From an uncultured Ruminococcus sp. (lineage in GTDB: Bacteria > Bacillota > Clostridia > RUG12999), in contig CACZWD010000021.1 of NCBI GenBank assembly GCA_902784805.1, forward strand, positions 1 to 33,117: DNA of 33,117 nucleotides, written 5' to 3'. Positions 15,970 to 24,970 of this stretch are shown piece by piece. The notes beneath the pieces were generated by a model that saw only the letters and a program-made list of their open reading frames with translations, searched no databases and was not told the origin of the DNA. A program made the position numbers and the translations under genes. Position 1 is the first letter of the stretch, and every line of letters starts with the position of its first letter.

Positions 15970-16398
15970 GTGAACAAAAATAAAAGTCTTATTATTGTTT
16001 TGATTATCCTTCTGCTCGCCGCTGCGGTGTTTGGTTTTGCTTATGCTTATAAAGCCTCTTTAAACTCAATCACCGAAAAAGGTGTTGCGGCGGAAAACGA
16101 AAAACCCGATGTTCAAGGCCGTCCTTTTAACGATAATGCGGAAAAAGCTCCCGGTCATGAGCCGCCTCAGGATAAAATCACATACCTTGTCGAATGTACA
16201 TTTGAAGGTATGATTGACCAAAATTCATTTGAAATATCTGACGAAAACAATGAGGTTTATCAGCTCCGTATAATCGGAGAAAGGCAAAAAGGTTTTATTG
16301 AAGGTCTGGACATAGGAGAAAAGCTTACCGTTGAATGTCATTATAACAATGATAATCAGCTTGTGGCGGATAAAATTATGCTGAAAAATTTGAAATAA
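15970..16398 (+). CDS. Small membrane-anchored extracytoplasmic protein
   Basis: The start is GTG 15970, with GAGG nine bases upstream; a TTG at 15955 would give five more residues but lacks a site. The product has ~142 residues: a short lysine-rich N-terminus, one transmembrane helix (SLIIVLIILLLAAAVFGFAY), a proline/aspartate-rich linker and a beta-rich domain of ~65 residues from KITYLVECTFEGMID to the end (strands such as SFEISDENNEVYQLRI and EKLTVECHYNNDNQL), resembling a small OB-type barrel. I do not recognise a named family. It lies 20 bases after prs and precedes a hairpin, so it probably ends the glmU-prs transcript. Confidence 0.7.
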   Translation: MNKNKSLIIVLIILLLAAAVFGFAYAYKASLNSITEKGVAAENEKPDVQGRPFNDNAEKAPGHEPPQDKITYLVECTFEGMIDQNSFEISDENNEVYQLRIIGERQKGFIEGLDIGEKLTVECHYNNDNQLVADKIMLKNLK

Positions 16399-16405
16399 CA
16401 ACTCA

Positions 16406-16430
16406 TAAAGGCGGGAAAATCCCGCCTTTA
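16406..16430 (+). terminator. Hairpin after the prs operon
   Basis: TAAAGGCGGGA (16406-16416) pairs perfectly with TCCCGCCTTTA (16420-16430) around a three-base loop. The T-run after it is short and mixed with A, so efficiency is uncertain, but position and GC core fit a terminator. Confidence 0.65.
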
Positions 16431-16486
16431 AAAATAAAAATGCTGTTTAATTATATTTTATATAAAGAAAGGTTTGATTACAGACA

Positions 16487-17902
16487 TTGAGAAAAACAAA
16501 AATTATATGCACAATAGGTCCTTCAAGCAGAAACGAAAATGTATTTGAAGATATGTGTAAAGCCGGGCTGAATGTTGCAAGGCTGAACTTTTCTCACGGG
16601 ACGCACAAGGACCACAAAGAAAATATAGATATGATAAAAAAAGTCCGTGAAAAGCTTAATAAACCAATTGCAATAATGCTTGACACAAAAGGTCCGGAAT
16701 ACCGCATAAAAACCTTTAAAAACGGTAAAATCCATTTAAATGACGGCGACAGTTTTACCTTTACCACACGTGATATTGAGGGTGACCATACAATTGTTTC
16801 GGTCACATATGACGGGCTTGTAAATGATATATCCGTCGGAGATAAAATTTTGGTGAACAACGGACTTGTTATTTTTGAAGTAGAGTCAAAAACAGAAACA
16901 GAGGTTATTTGCCGCACCGTTATCGGCGGAGAGCTTTCCGACAAAAAAAGTATGAGCTTTCCCGGAAAAGTGTTAAATCAGCTATATTTAAGCGAACAGG
17001 ATAAATCTGACCTTCTTTTTGGTATTGAAAATGAAGTTGATTATGTGGCTGCGTCTTTCGTATCTGTAAAAGAGGACATTCTCGCAATTAAAAACTTTTT
17101 ACATAAAAACGGCGGAAAAGACATCGGCATAATCGCGAAAATTGAAAACCGCACAGGTATTGACAATATCGAAGAAATCTGTTCCGAATGTGACGGCGTT
17201 ATGATTGGCAGAGGTGACCTCGGAGTTGAAGTGCCGTTTGCAGAGCTTCCCGCAATTCAAAAATATATCATTACAAAATGCCGCCTTCTCGGCAAAAGGG
17301 TTATAACCGCAACGGAAATGCTTGAATCAATGATATATAATCCTCGCCCAACAAGAGCAGAAATATCCGATGTGGCAAATGCTGTTTATGACGGTACAAG
17401 TGCCGTTATGTTGTCCGGAGAATCCGCTGCCGGCAAATATCCGGTTCAGACCGTCAAAACAATGGCGGAAATTGTTGAGGAAACCGAAAAACATATCCAC
17501 TATGCAAAAAGATTTAAAACAAACGAATTTAAAATAAAAAATCAGCTTGACGCAATCTCTCATGCGACCTGCGGTATGGCAATTGATATTAACGCGAAAG
17601 CCATTGTTGTTTGTTCTGTTTCGGGTATGACTGTACGTATGGTGTCACGTTTCCGCGCGCCTACCGATATAATAGGTATGACAACCGATAAACGCGCTTG
17701 GTATAAGCTTGCTCTTTCGTGGGGTGTTACTCCTGTCCTGTCACAGGTGTTTAATTCTACGGACGTTGTTTTTTATCACGCTTGTCTTGCCGCGAAAGAG
17801 CATCTTAACCTTAAAAGCGGTGATACTGTTGTTATTACGGGCGGCAGCACTAACGGCAAATCCGGCAACACAAACACTATAAAGGTAGAAAAAATAGAAT
17901 AA
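16487..17902 (+). CDS. pyk: Pyruvate kinase
   Basis: A 471-residue pyruvate kinase catalysing PEP + ADP to pyruvate + ATP, the last step of glycolysis. Visible features are RKTKIICTIGPSSRNENVF, LNFSHGTHKDH, the MLDTKGPEYR active-site strand, the B-domain between ~70 and 170, IIAKIENRTGIDNIEEI with the catalytic lysine, MIGRGDLGVEV, ITATEMLESMI and the substrate-binding GTSAVMLSGESAAGKYP. The C-terminal PEP-utiliser extension found in some Firmicutes enzymes is absent. Translation begins at a TTG at 16487, placed by homology; AAAGAAAGG is ~14 bases upstream, which is far, so initiation may be modest. It is 18 bases from the next gene. Confidence 0.96.
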   Translation: MRKTKIICTIGPSSRNENVFEDMCKAGLNVARLNFSHGTHKDHKENIDMIKKVREKLNKPIAIMLDTKGPEYRIKTFKNGKIHLNDGDSFTFTTRDIEGDHTIVSVTYDGLVNDISVGDKILVNNGLVIFEVESKTETEVICRTVIGGELSDKKSMSFPGKVLNQLYLSEQDKSDLLFGIENEVDYVAASFVSVKEDILAIKNFLHKNGGKDIGIIAKIENRTGIDNIEEICSECDGVMIGRGDLGVEVPFAELPAIQKYIITKCRLLGKRVITATEMLESMIYNPRPTRAEISDVANAVYDGTSAVMLSGESAAGKYPVQTVKTMAEIVEETEKHIHYAKRFKTNEFKIKNQLDAISHATCGMAIDINAKAIVVCSVSGMTVRMVSRFRAPTDIIGMTTDKRAWYKLALSWGVTPVLSQVFNSTDVVFYHACLAAKEHLNLKSGDTVVITGGSTNGKSGNTNTIKVEKIE

Positions 17903-17920
17903 ATTAAGGCGGCGGTTTAT

Positions 17921-19414
17921 ATGCTTGAAGCTGTGTTTTTTGATTTGGACGGAACCCTTACGGATTCCTATGAGGCAATTGTTACTTCTTTTGAATATGC
18001 GCTTAAAAAAAAGGGCATCTCCCCTATCGATGATGAAAATGTGCGGGAAAGCTATATCGGTCCCGCGCTTATTATTTCCTATATGAAATACTATGGTGTC
18101 AGCCGTTCCGAAGCGGAGGAGCTTGTGAAACTCTACCGTGAAGTATATCGTAAAGGAAATATGTTTCTCGTTAAAGTCTATAACAATGTTCCCGAAACTC
18201 TCAGACAGCTGAAAAAAAGCGGAATACGGCTCTTTGTCGTAACATCAAAGCCAAAGGAATTTGCCGATGCGATACTTAAAAAATTCAGCCTTTACGAATA
18301 TTTTGAAAAAATCCAGGCACCCGGCTTTAAAGACTGTGAAAAGAGTAAGAATGAGCTTATTACCGAACTTGCGAACGATTGCTGCCTTAATACCGAGAAT
18401 TGTCTTATGGTCGGCGATACAAAATACGATATTGAAGGCGGTTTAAAGGCAGGCGCAAAAACCGCGGGCGTAAAATACGGCTATCCCGGCAAAGGTGATT
18501 TTGATAACGCCGATTATATTATAGATGATATAAAGGAGATTTTAAAAATAGTGAATGAAGAAAACCATAAAATACGTGAAATAAGCTGCACGGCAGTTAC
18601 CGAAACCGTTGCGGAGCTTTGCAAAAACGCAAATTATTATCTTAATTCCGACATAAAATCCGCAATTGAAAAAAGTATAATACATGAGCAAGGCACGTCC
18701 GGACGAAATATTTTAAGAAAAATAAAACAAAACGCCGAACTTGCAGCTGAAAAAGAGGTCGCCATTTGTCAGGATACCGGTATGGCAATAATATTCGCCG
18801 AAATCGGTCAGGATACACATATATATGGCGGAAATCTTGAGGACGCTATAAATGAAGGCGTGAGAAAAGGCTATAAGGAAGGTTATATGCGCTGTTCTGT
18901 CGTTGCCGACCCGTTAAAACGAAAAAATACGGGCGATAATACGCCTGCTGTTATATATTATTCTGTTATTCCCGGAAACAAATTGAAACTCACCGTTATG
19001 CCTAAAGGCTTCGGAAGCGAAAATATGAGCGCCGTTAAAATGCTTAAACCCTCCGACGGCGAGGACGGTGTAAAGGATTTTATAGTTGAAACGGTTAAAA
19101 AAGCAGGTTCGAATCCCTGTCCTCCGATTACCGTAGGCGTCGGCATAGGCGGAAGTATGGATAAAGCTGCTCTGCTTTCAAAAAAAGCGCTTGCTAGAGG
19201 TATTGATACAGAAAATCCGGATAAATTTTACGCTTCAATGGAAAAAGAGCTTTTAGACCGCATAAACGCGCTCGGAATAGGTCCCGCAGGGCTTGGCGGC
19301 GTTACCACTGCTCTCGGTGTAAATATCGAAACCTACCCCACTCATATTGCCGGGCTTCCCGTTGCCGTGACAATAAGCTGCCACGTGACACGCCACGCAG
19401 AAAAAACAATTTAA
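17921..19414 (+). CDS. HAD-phosphatase / fumarate hydratase alpha fusion
   Basis: One uninterrupted 497-residue frame joins two enzymes. Residues 1-210 are a HAD-superfamily hydrolase of the phosphoglycolate-phosphatase type: [10 protein letters not shown] (D8, D10), a helical cap, VVTSKPKEF, and [19 protein letters not shown]. Residues ~217-497 are a class I (4Fe-4S) fumarate hydratase/tartrate dehydratase alpha chain: [11 protein letters not shown] (C283), [28 protein letters not shown] (C400), [20 protein letters not shown] and [13 protein letters not shown] (C487). These three cysteines are the expected cluster ligands. A GTG at codon 211 has AAGGAG twelve bases upstream, so the second enzyme may also be made separately. 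The beta subunit usually encoded next is not in the window; walR follows. A lost stop codon is an alternative to a working fusion. Confidence 0.85.
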   Translation: MLEAVFFDLDGTLTDSYEAIVTSFEYALKKKGISPIDDENVRESYIGPALIISYMKYYGVSRSEAEELVKLYREVYRKGNMFLVKVYNNVPETLRQLKKSGIRLFVVTSKPKEFADAILKKFSLYEYFEKIQAPGFKDCEKSKNELITELANDCCLNTENCLMVGDTKYDIEGGLKAGAKTAGVKYGYPGKGDFDNADYIIDDIKEILKIVNEENHKIREISCTAVTETVAELCKNANYYLNSDIKSAIEKSIIHEQGTSGRNILRKIKQNAELAAEKEVAICQDTGMAIIFAEIGQDTHIYGGNLEDAINEGVRKGYKEGYMRCSVVADPLKRKNTGDNTPAVIYYSVIPGNKLKLTVMPKGFGSENMSAVKMLKPSDGEDGVKDFIVETVKKAGSNPCPPITVGVGIGGSMDKAALLSKKALARGIDTENPDKFYASMEKELLDRINALGIGPAGLGGVTTALGVNIETYPTHIAGLPVAVTISCHVTRHAEKTI

Positions 19415-19423
19415 AAATAATAC

Positions 19424-19452
19424 TTGTAAATTTTTAAAAAATCTGATATAAT
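19424..19452 (+). promoter_or_regulatory. Promoter of the walRK operon
   Basis: TTGTAA (19424-19429) and TATAAT (19447-19452) are separated by exactly 17 bases, with a leader of about 65 bases before walR. TGTAAA within the -35 region matches one half of a WalR box, but the second half is missing. Confidence 0.7.
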
Positions 19453-19523
19453 TATTAATATAACAAATTAGGGCGTACCGAGTTCATATCCCTTTTGTCT
19501 ATCCTTGAAAGGAGCTTCAAAAA

Positions 19524-20243
19524 ATGAATAAAGGAAAATTAATTCTTGTTGTAGATGATGAAAAAAATATACTTGATATCATTGTTTTTAACCTTCAGAA
19601 TGAAGGATATGAAACAATAAGTGCAATGGACGGCGAAAAAGCAATCGAAATGCAGAAAAAATATAATCCGGATCTTATTCTGCTTGATGTAATGCTGCCC
19701 AAAACCGATGGCTTTACCGTTTGCAAAACTATAAGACAGTATTCAAATGTGCCTATTATTATGCTCACAGCAAGAGCTGACGAGGTTGATAAAATAATGG
19801 GGCTTGAGCTTGGTGCCGATGACTATATCACAAAACCTTTCAGTATGAAGGAGCTTTCCGCGCGAATCATGGCAAACACAAGGCGCATAGCTGCGCCGCA
19901 AGCGGAAAACAATGTTACGGCAGCGCCCCGTTCAAACATACTCACTTGTGGTGGCATAACCATAGACTGTGATAAATACGAAATATATCGCGGCGACAGA
20001 CTTCTGGATCTTACTTACAGAGAATATGAATTGCTTAAATTTATGGCAACACAGCCCGAAAAAGTCTTTACAAGGGAAATGCTGCTTGAAAAAGTCTGGG
20101 GCTTTGAATTTTACGGTGATGTACGTACTGTCGATGTAACAATACGCCGTTTAAGAGAAAAAATTGAAGAAGACCCTGGAAATCCCGCTTTTGTTATGAC
20201 AAAACGAGGTGTGGGATATTACTTTAACGATAAAAACAAATAA
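19524..20243 (+). CDS. walR: OmpR/PhoB-family response regulator, WalR-like
   Basis: A 239-residue two-component regulator. The receiver domain (1-120) has the acidic pair D11-D12 (VVDDEKN), the phospho-acceptor D55 (LLDVMLP), T83-region MLTAR and K-containing ITKPFSMKEL. The winged-helix output domain (~138-236) has EYELLKFMATQPEKVFTREM, then VWGFEFYGDVRTVDVTIRRL, and RGVGYYF at the end. In low-GC Firmicutes WalR controls peptidoglycan hydrolases and wall turnover. The WalR rather than PhoP reading rests on the downstream yycH and yycI homologues and on a WalR-type box. GAAAGGAGC precedes the ATG. Confidence 0.85.
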   Translation: MNKGKLILVVDDEKNILDIIVFNLQNEGYETISAMDGEKAIEMQKKYNPDLILLDVMLPKTDGFTVCKTIRQYSNVPIIMLTARADEVDKIMGLELGADDYITKPFSMKELSARIMANTRRIAAPQAENNVTAAPRSNILTCGGITIDCDKYEIYRGDRLLDLTYREYELLKFMATQPEKVFTREMLLEKVWGFEFYGDVRTVDVTIRRLREKIEEDPGNPAFVMTKRGVGYYFNDKNK

Positions 20244-20263
20244 TTTTTAAAGGTTGTCTTGCC

Positions 20264-22015
20264 ATGTTTAAAAGTATAAAATGGAAGCTTGTTTCTGTTC
20301 TTGTTCTTGTCGTTATAGCGCTTGTTATAATTGTCGGCACAGTTTTCAGAGTTTCCGTCTCAAACTTTTATATTGACGAATTTACTCGCTCAATGGATGC
20401 AGCTTTTGACGGTGAAATTGGCAGCAGGCTTGGTTCCGTCACTGAAACAGAAAAGCTTGACGAAATCCTTGACGCGTATTCTGTTCGTCTCGGTCTTGAT
20501 TCTTACAGGTATTGCTGCGTGTTTGACGGCAAAACCTGTGAGCTTCTTTATTCAAGTGACTATAATCCCGCAAAAAATATTGAAAAAACGCCTAATGTAA
20601 TCTCGGCTATGACAGGAAAGGTCGGCAAAGAAAACGGTTTTATGAAGTCCTATATGGATTATGCTTACCCCGTAATGCATGAAAGCGAAGTCGATTACAT
20701 TGTATATGTTTACGATTCCAAAATTGAAATAGGCGAAATATTAAACCGTATTTTGTTTACCATTCTTGAGGCACTGCTTATCGGCTTTGTTATTGCCCTT
20801 TTGCTCGGATATTTCTTGTCCGGTACAATAACAATGCCCATAATGAAGCTTACACGCAATGCCGAACGTTTTGCCGCGGGAGATTTTGAGAACAAAATTG
20901 ATGTCGGCTCTCATGACGAAATCGGTCAGCTTTCAGACACCTTTAATTATATGGCGCAGGAGCTTAAAACAAATATTTCCGCGTTAAGTGAAGAAAAAGA
21001 CAAACTTGAATCAATCCTCAGATATATGACAGACGGTGTAATGGCTTTTGATAAGGACGGAAATGTCCTTCATATTAACCGCGCCGCTTCCGAAATGCTT
21101 GGGATAAATGAAAACGCAAAAATAACTTTTGACAGTTTTTTTGGTCCGCTTGTTTCGGTTAGTGTTCAGGAAGTATATTTTAAAAACGGCGAAGCCGTAA
21201 GCCGTGATTATGAGTATGAAAACAAAAGTTTACAGTTTTTCTTCATTCTTACCGGCGCGCGTAAAAATCAGGATTATCAGTCAAACATTATTGTTGTTAT
21301 TCACGATATTACAGAGCTGCAAAAGCTTGAAATGAACCGCCGCGAATTTGTCGCGAATGTATCTCACGAGCTTAAAACACCTCTCACAACCATAAAAAGC
21401 TACGCCGAAACAATTCTCGGCGCTGAAAACCTACCCAAAGATACGGAAAATAATTTTCTTCAGGTAATTGTCGGCGAAGCGGACAGAATGAGCCGTCTTG
21501 TGTATGACCTTCTGCTTCTTTCAAAGCTCAATTACAACAGTCGTGAGCCCGAAAACGAAACTGTAGATTTAAAGGCTTTAATAAGCGATATTTTAAGACG
21601 TATGCACCTTGCTATGGAAGAAAAAAAGCAAACTCTTTCGTTAAGTATAAGCGAACCTTTGCCATACGTCAGCGGAAGCCGCGACAAGCTTGACCAGGTC
21701 TTTTTAAATATTTTTTCAAATGCTGTAAAATATACAGGTGACGAAGGTCATATAAGTGTGTTCGCAGGCGAAATGTACGGTTATGTTTTTGTTAAAATAC
21801 GCGATACAGGCATGGGCATACCAAAGGAAGATCTTCCCTATATTTTTGACAGATTTTACCGTGTGGATAAAGCCCGTTCAAGGGCGGCAGGCGGCACAGG
21901 GCTTGGGCTTGCCATCGCGAAAGAAATTGTGGAAGCCCACGGAGGAAAAATTTCCGTAACAAGCAAACTTGGCAAAGGTACCGAATTTACCGTAAATTTG
22001 CCCGTAAAAAAATAA
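20264..22015 (+). CDS. walK: Sensor histidine kinase, WalK-like
   Basis: A 583-residue membrane kinase partnered with the preceding regulator. Order: TM1 (~8-29), an extracytoplasmic sensor of ~130 residues with SRLGSVTETEKL and YSSDYNPAKN, TM2 (~165-186), HAMP (to ~240, PIMKLTRNAERFAAGDF), a PAS domain (~245-350, MTDGVMAFDKDGNVLHINRA), a dimerisation domain with the phospho-acceptor H368 in NVSHELKTPLTTIKS, and a complete ATPase domain with N box (DQVFLNIFSNAVKY), DTGMGIPKEDLPYIFDRFYR, and GGTGLGLAIAKEI. This architecture is that of WalK/VicK. It starts 20 bases after walR. It probably reports wall status and is likely tuned by the two membrane proteins encoded downstream. Confidence 0.9.
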   Translation: MFKSIKWKLVSVLVLVVIALVIIVGTVFRVSVSNFYIDEFTRSMDAAFDGEIGSRLGSVTETEKLDEILDAYSVRLGLDSYRYCCVFDGKTCELLYSSDYNPAKNIEKTPNVISAMTGKVGKENGFMKSYMDYAYPVMHESEVDYIVYVYDSKIEIGEILNRILFTILEALLIGFVIALLLGYFLSGTITMPIMKLTRNAERFAAGDFENKIDVGSHDEIGQLSDTFNYMAQELKTNISALSEEKDKLESILRYMTDGVMAFDKDGNVLHINRAASEMLGINENAKITFDSFFGPLVSVSVQEVYFKNGEAVSRDYEYENKSLQFFFILTGARKNQDYQSNIIVVIHDITELQKLEMNRREFVANVSHELKTPLTTIKSYAETILGAENLPKDTENNFLQVIVGEADRMSRLVYDLLLLSKLNYNSREPENETVDLKALISDILRRMHLAMEEKKQTLSLSISEPLPYVSGSRDKLDQVFLNIFSNAVKYTGDEGHISVFAGEMYGYVFVKIRDTGMGIPKEDLPYIFDRFYRVDKARSRAAGGTGLGLAIAKEIVEAHGGKISVTSKLGKGTEFTVNLPVKK

Positions 22016-22032
22016 TATAAAATTAACGTGAT

Positions 22033-22065
22033 TGTAACAGAATTGTAACATATATTTTGTATAAT
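22033..22065 (+). promoter_or_regulatory. WalR box and -10 element upstream of the small secreted gene
   Basis: TGTAAC (22033-22038), a five-base gap AGAAT, and TGTAAC again (22044-22049) match the published WalR/YycF consensus TGTWAH-N5-TGTWAH at every defined position. TATAAT follows at 22060-22065, ten bases after the box, and no consensus -35 hexamer is present at the right distance. The box thus sits where an activator would replace the -35 element, as at PhoB-type promoters. This points to a second promoter, under WalR control, for the three genes downstream of walK. Confidence 0.7.
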
Positions 22066-22121
22066 TATATTAAAGAAAATTAATTGTTTATACAGAAATT
22101 TAAAATTTCGGAGGAATTATT

Positions 22122-22577
22122 ATGAAACGTTTTTTAAAGGCTCTGCTTTGCCTGACAATTGCTTTCAGCTTTGTTATATCGTTTAACTGTTTCGCTGCTG
22201 ACCCCGGTATGGTCGGCAACAGCGTAATAAAAATAAAAAAGCCCGAAACATACACTTCTACAACAAGTCAAAAAGAGTATTACATATCGGGCGTTACGTC
22301 AAGCGGCGTTGTCGTGTCGGTATATCGCTATAACCCGTTCACCAACAGCTTTAATTTGCTTTATGTTGACGGCAAAGCAGCCGTTCAGACAGCAGGAGCA
22401 AGCGGTCTTATAGCACAGAAAATCTATCTTACCGACGGCAACAACAAAATCCGCATAAGGACCTATTCTCCCGATGGAACTGTTACAATTCTTGAAGTAA
22501 ATATTACTCTTAATGTTCTTTCGCTGAGTGATATTCAAAGTAGCCCGATTGACATCAGAAAAGCTATTGGCGCATAA
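22122..22577 (+). CDS. Small secreted beta-rich protein in the wal operon
   Basis: A 151-residue exported protein with an N-terminal signal peptide (MKRFLKALLCLTIAFSFVIS..., cleavage probably after the alanine-rich FAA near residue 26). The mature part of ~125 residues is predicted mainly strands (KEYYISGVTSSGVVVSVYRY; NKIRIRTYSPDGTVTILEVN), resembling one Ig-like or Bacterial Ig/CBM-type sandwich. GGAGGAAT precedes the ATG. It lies immediately downstream of the WalR box and two bases before the yycH homologue, an unusual insertion in the usual walRK-yycH-yycI order. It may be a WalR output or an extracytoplasmic partner of the sensor; function not established. Confidence 0.75.
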   Translation: MKRFLKALLCLTIAFSFVISFNCFAADPGMVGNSVIKIKKPETYTSTTSQKEYYISGVTSSGVVVSVYRYNPFTNSFNLLYVDGKAAVQTAGASGLIAQKIYLTDGNNKIRIRTYSPDGTVTILEVNITLNVLSLSDIQSSPIDIRKAIGA

Positions 22578-22579
22578 AA

Positions 22580-24019
22580 ATGAATAAAAGAACCGAACTT
22601 TTAAAAAGCACGCTGCTTGCCTTGCTTGTCGCAACAAGCGTTGTGCTTTTTGCAAATTCCTGGTCGGGAAGACCGGGCAGCGGTGAAAATGAAAATTTAA
22701 TAACACAGTTTGCATCGGCTGTTGGTTTGGGAGGCTTTTTAAATAATGAAATCAGTCTTACCAGCGGCACTGATGTAATTTCACCGGTATCAATAATATA
22801 TACTTCCGGTGCAAAGCGTATCATTTTTAATAAAGGGACAGATATGTATAATTCGGTTTACGGAAACATTCTGTCCGTTTTGTTATGCGCGGAAAATGTA
22901 ACTCATAACGAAAAGGTTCCTTCCTCAGAATGGTATTCCGCTCAAAAAACGCAGGGAATATATCTTAATTACGGCGTCAGCTTTAAACGTGGAGTTTTTG
23001 AGAAAGGTACCGGATGTCCTCTCCCTGAGGAAATTAAAAATGTAAGCGCGGTTATTCTCACTTCCAACGACAGCGCGACAAACAAACTTGTTATATATAT
23101 TTATGATTATACCGAAGGCGAATTTTATAAACTGTTAACCTCAGTCAGCGCAAGAACCGTCGAAAAACTTTTAAGCGATGCCGACGGATACACCAACATT
23201 CCGATAGCGGAAGAACTTGGTTTCAGTACTGATTCCGAAATAAACCGGCAAATTGTCATTGACGGCAATGCCGTTATAAACCTTGAACAGCAAAAATTAC
23301 AAAATATTTCATTTAAATCGGTGTCCGGAGGTTTTTCAGCACTTGATAACCGAAATGTAAATTTCCTTCTTTCTCTTTTTGACATGTCAAAAAGTTCGGC
23401 AAAACAATATGCGGATATCGACGGCACAATGTATATAGACACTTACGGAACATTGCGTTTTTCTGAAAAAGAAAGTGTATCCGTGCTTGAATTTAATGCC
23501 GCAAAGGAAACCCACGGAGTATCACTCGAAAACAATTCGCAGGGCGGTGAAATTTTTTACGATATTTTATACACGGGTTATTCAAAAGCGCGCGCGGTTT
23601 CGGAAATTTTTGAAACAGACAACTTATCTTTTTATATTGCTTCGAATATAACAACACCTGATGAAAACGGATATACCGTACAGCTTGATTATGTCTCGGA
23701 GGGCGTCCCTGTTTTTGCGACCGAAGAAGGTACCGAAACACACGCCGTTACTATGAAATTTAATTTAAGTGGTGAGCTTATTTATTACAGACAATATCTT
23801 TTTGAGCTGTCACCGGGTAACGGTTACAGCAACATCCCCGGCGTTCTGGATGCGATAAACCTTGTTTATTCCGCTATTGGAACAAACGAAGAACCTATCC
23901 ATATTAAGGATATTTCAGCCTGTTATAAATTAAACGAGGCAAAAGCCGAAGCGTGTCTTTGCGTAATTACCGGGAAAAACGACAAAATATACACCATACC
24001 CTCAAACAACACGGAATGA
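22580..24019 (+). CDS. yycH: YycH-like WalK regulatory membrane protein
   Basis: A 479-residue protein with one N-terminal TM helix (LLKSTLLALLVATSVVLFAN, residues ~7-26) and a large extracytoplasmic domain. Motifs recalling YycH include the SWSGRPG after the helix, a central acidic region, and a C-terminal PepSY-like unit (FNLSGELIYYRQYLFELSPG, ILDAINLVYSAIG) typical of two-component regulatory YycH proteins. In Bacillus YycH and YycI form a membrane complex with WalK and limit its activity; in Staphylococcus they activate. Here the direction of effect is unknown. ATG at 22580 lies two bases after the preceding stop with only a weak binding site (AGAAAAG), suggesting translational coupling. 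The family call uses position and topology as well as sequence. Confidence 0.7.
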   Translation: MNKRTELLKSTLLALLVATSVVLFANSWSGRPGSGENENLITQFASAVGLGGFLNNEISLTSGTDVISPVSIIYTSGAKRIIFNKGTDMYNSVYGNILSVLLCAENVTHNEKVPSSEWYSAQKTQGIYLNYGVSFKRGVFEKGTGCPLPEEIKNVSAVILTSNDSATNKLVIYIYDYTEGEFYKLLTSVSARTVEKLLSDADGYTNIPIAEELGFSTDSEINRQIVIDGNAVINLEQQKLQNISFKSVSGGFSALDNRNVNFLLSLFDMSKSSAKQYADIDGTMYIDTYGTLRFSEKESVSVLEFNAAKETHGVSLENNSQGGEIFYDILYTGYSKARAVSEIFETDNLSFYIASNITTPDENGYTVQLDYVSEGVPVFATEEGTETHAVTMKFNLSGELIYYRQYLFELSPGNGYSNIPGVLDAINLVYSAIGTNEEPIHIKDISACYKLNEAKAEACLCVITGKNDKIYTIPSNNTE

Positions 24020-24048
24020 CAGTTGACTAATATAAGGAGGAGCTTCTT

Positions 24049-24891
24049 ATGTCCTGGTCAAAAATTAAAACTATACTGATTTTTCTTTTTGTTTTTGTCA
24101 ATATCTTTTTGCTATATAATATGTTTTTTAAGACAGGTTTGGGTAATGAGGTATCTCAACAGACAGTAAATGAAACCGTATCTGTATTGCGGAAAGCTGG
24201 TATCGCAATAAATCCGGATATAATAAGCCGCAAAACGCTTTATATGAAAAAACCCGAAATTTCAAATTCTATCGATAACAGACAGGTCCTTGCGGAAAAT
24301 CTTATAGGAAAAGCAAAATCTTTTGAAAACGTTTACGAAAACGAAAAAGGTAAAATTACATTTAATGCTGTTGTATTCAACTTTGAGAACCACGATAAAA
24401 CCGTGAAGATTTCGGATATAAGTGAAAACAACGCTATTGATCGCGCTTCAAAATATCTGAACAGCTGCGGTTTTGACGTTCAGACCGACGCTGTAAGAGA
24501 TTTTACATCGGGCGAAAACGGCTATTATATAAAGTTTGGAAAAGAAATAGACGGTTACCCACTGTACGAAAGCTATCTTGATATATACATTATGCCTGAC
24601 GGTATGCTTAATGAAATAAACGGTTATTGGCCGGAGGTTTACGGGCAATCGGCAGGCGGCACCGAAACAATATGTGTTGATACTACAAAAGTTTTGATAA
24701 ATCTTCTTTCTGTGGAAGGAATTACAAAAAACGAAATCGTTGATATTCAGACCGGCTACACTCTCGGCGGTCTGCCAGAAAACGACAGTCCTATCCTGCT
24801 CACACTGCTTCCGGCATACAGAATAATATTAAAAACCGGCGAAAACTATATATTTGACGCGACAAACGGGGAATTTTTGTACAAATATTAA
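24049..24891 (+). CDS. yycI: YycI-like WalK regulatory membrane protein
   Basis: A 280-residue protein with the hallmark N-terminus MSWSKIKTILIFLFVFVNIF (compare the MDWSK-x-KTIFI start of YycI), one TM helix at ~7-26, and an extracytoplasmic region with YycI-like repeats: FENVYENEKGKITFNAVVF, KYLNSCGFD, ENGYYIKFGKEIDGYPLYES, YLDIYIMPDGMLNEINGYWP and a final YIFDATNGEFLYKY strand. It follows yycH by 29 bases with AAGGAGGAG as binding site. It is the last gene of the operon; no yycJ-type hydrolase follows. The call is firm because the N-terminal signature is distinctive. Confidence 0.8.
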   Translation: MSWSKIKTILIFLFVFVNIFLLYNMFFKTGLGNEVSQQTVNETVSVLRKAGIAINPDIISRKTLYMKKPEISNSIDNRQVLAENLIGKAKSFENVYENEKGKITFNAVVFNFENHDKTVKISDISENNAIDRASKYLNSCGFDVQTDAVRDFTSGENGYYIKFGKEIDGYPLYESYLDIYIMPDGMLNEINGYWPEVYGQSAGGTETICVDTTKVLINLLSVEGITKNEIVDIQTGYTLGGLPENDSPILLTLLPAYRIILKTGENYIFDATNGEFLYKY

Positions 24892-24917
24892 AATTTTAAA
24901 TTTTTTTTAAAAAACTA

Positions 24918-24946
24918 TTGACAAATGAAAAAAAGTGTTGTATAAT
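24918..24946 (+). promoter_or_regulatory. Promoter of the trpB transcript
   Basis: TTGACA (24918-24923), a 17-base spacer (24924-24940) and TATAAT (24941-24946): a perfect consensus promoter just before the T-box leader. Confidence 0.85.
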
Positions 24947-24970
24947 TATCCTAAATTAAATATTCCAAAC

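Noticed and set aside
16487-16500. pyk considered 5'-truncated because it begins with TTG
   Set aside because: The predicted product begins exactly at the conserved RKTKIICTIGP start, so the TTG is a genuine, if uncommon, start codon.
19424-19452. WalR box upstream of walR
   Set aside because: Only one TGTAAA half-site is present; the second half at five bases distance is absent.
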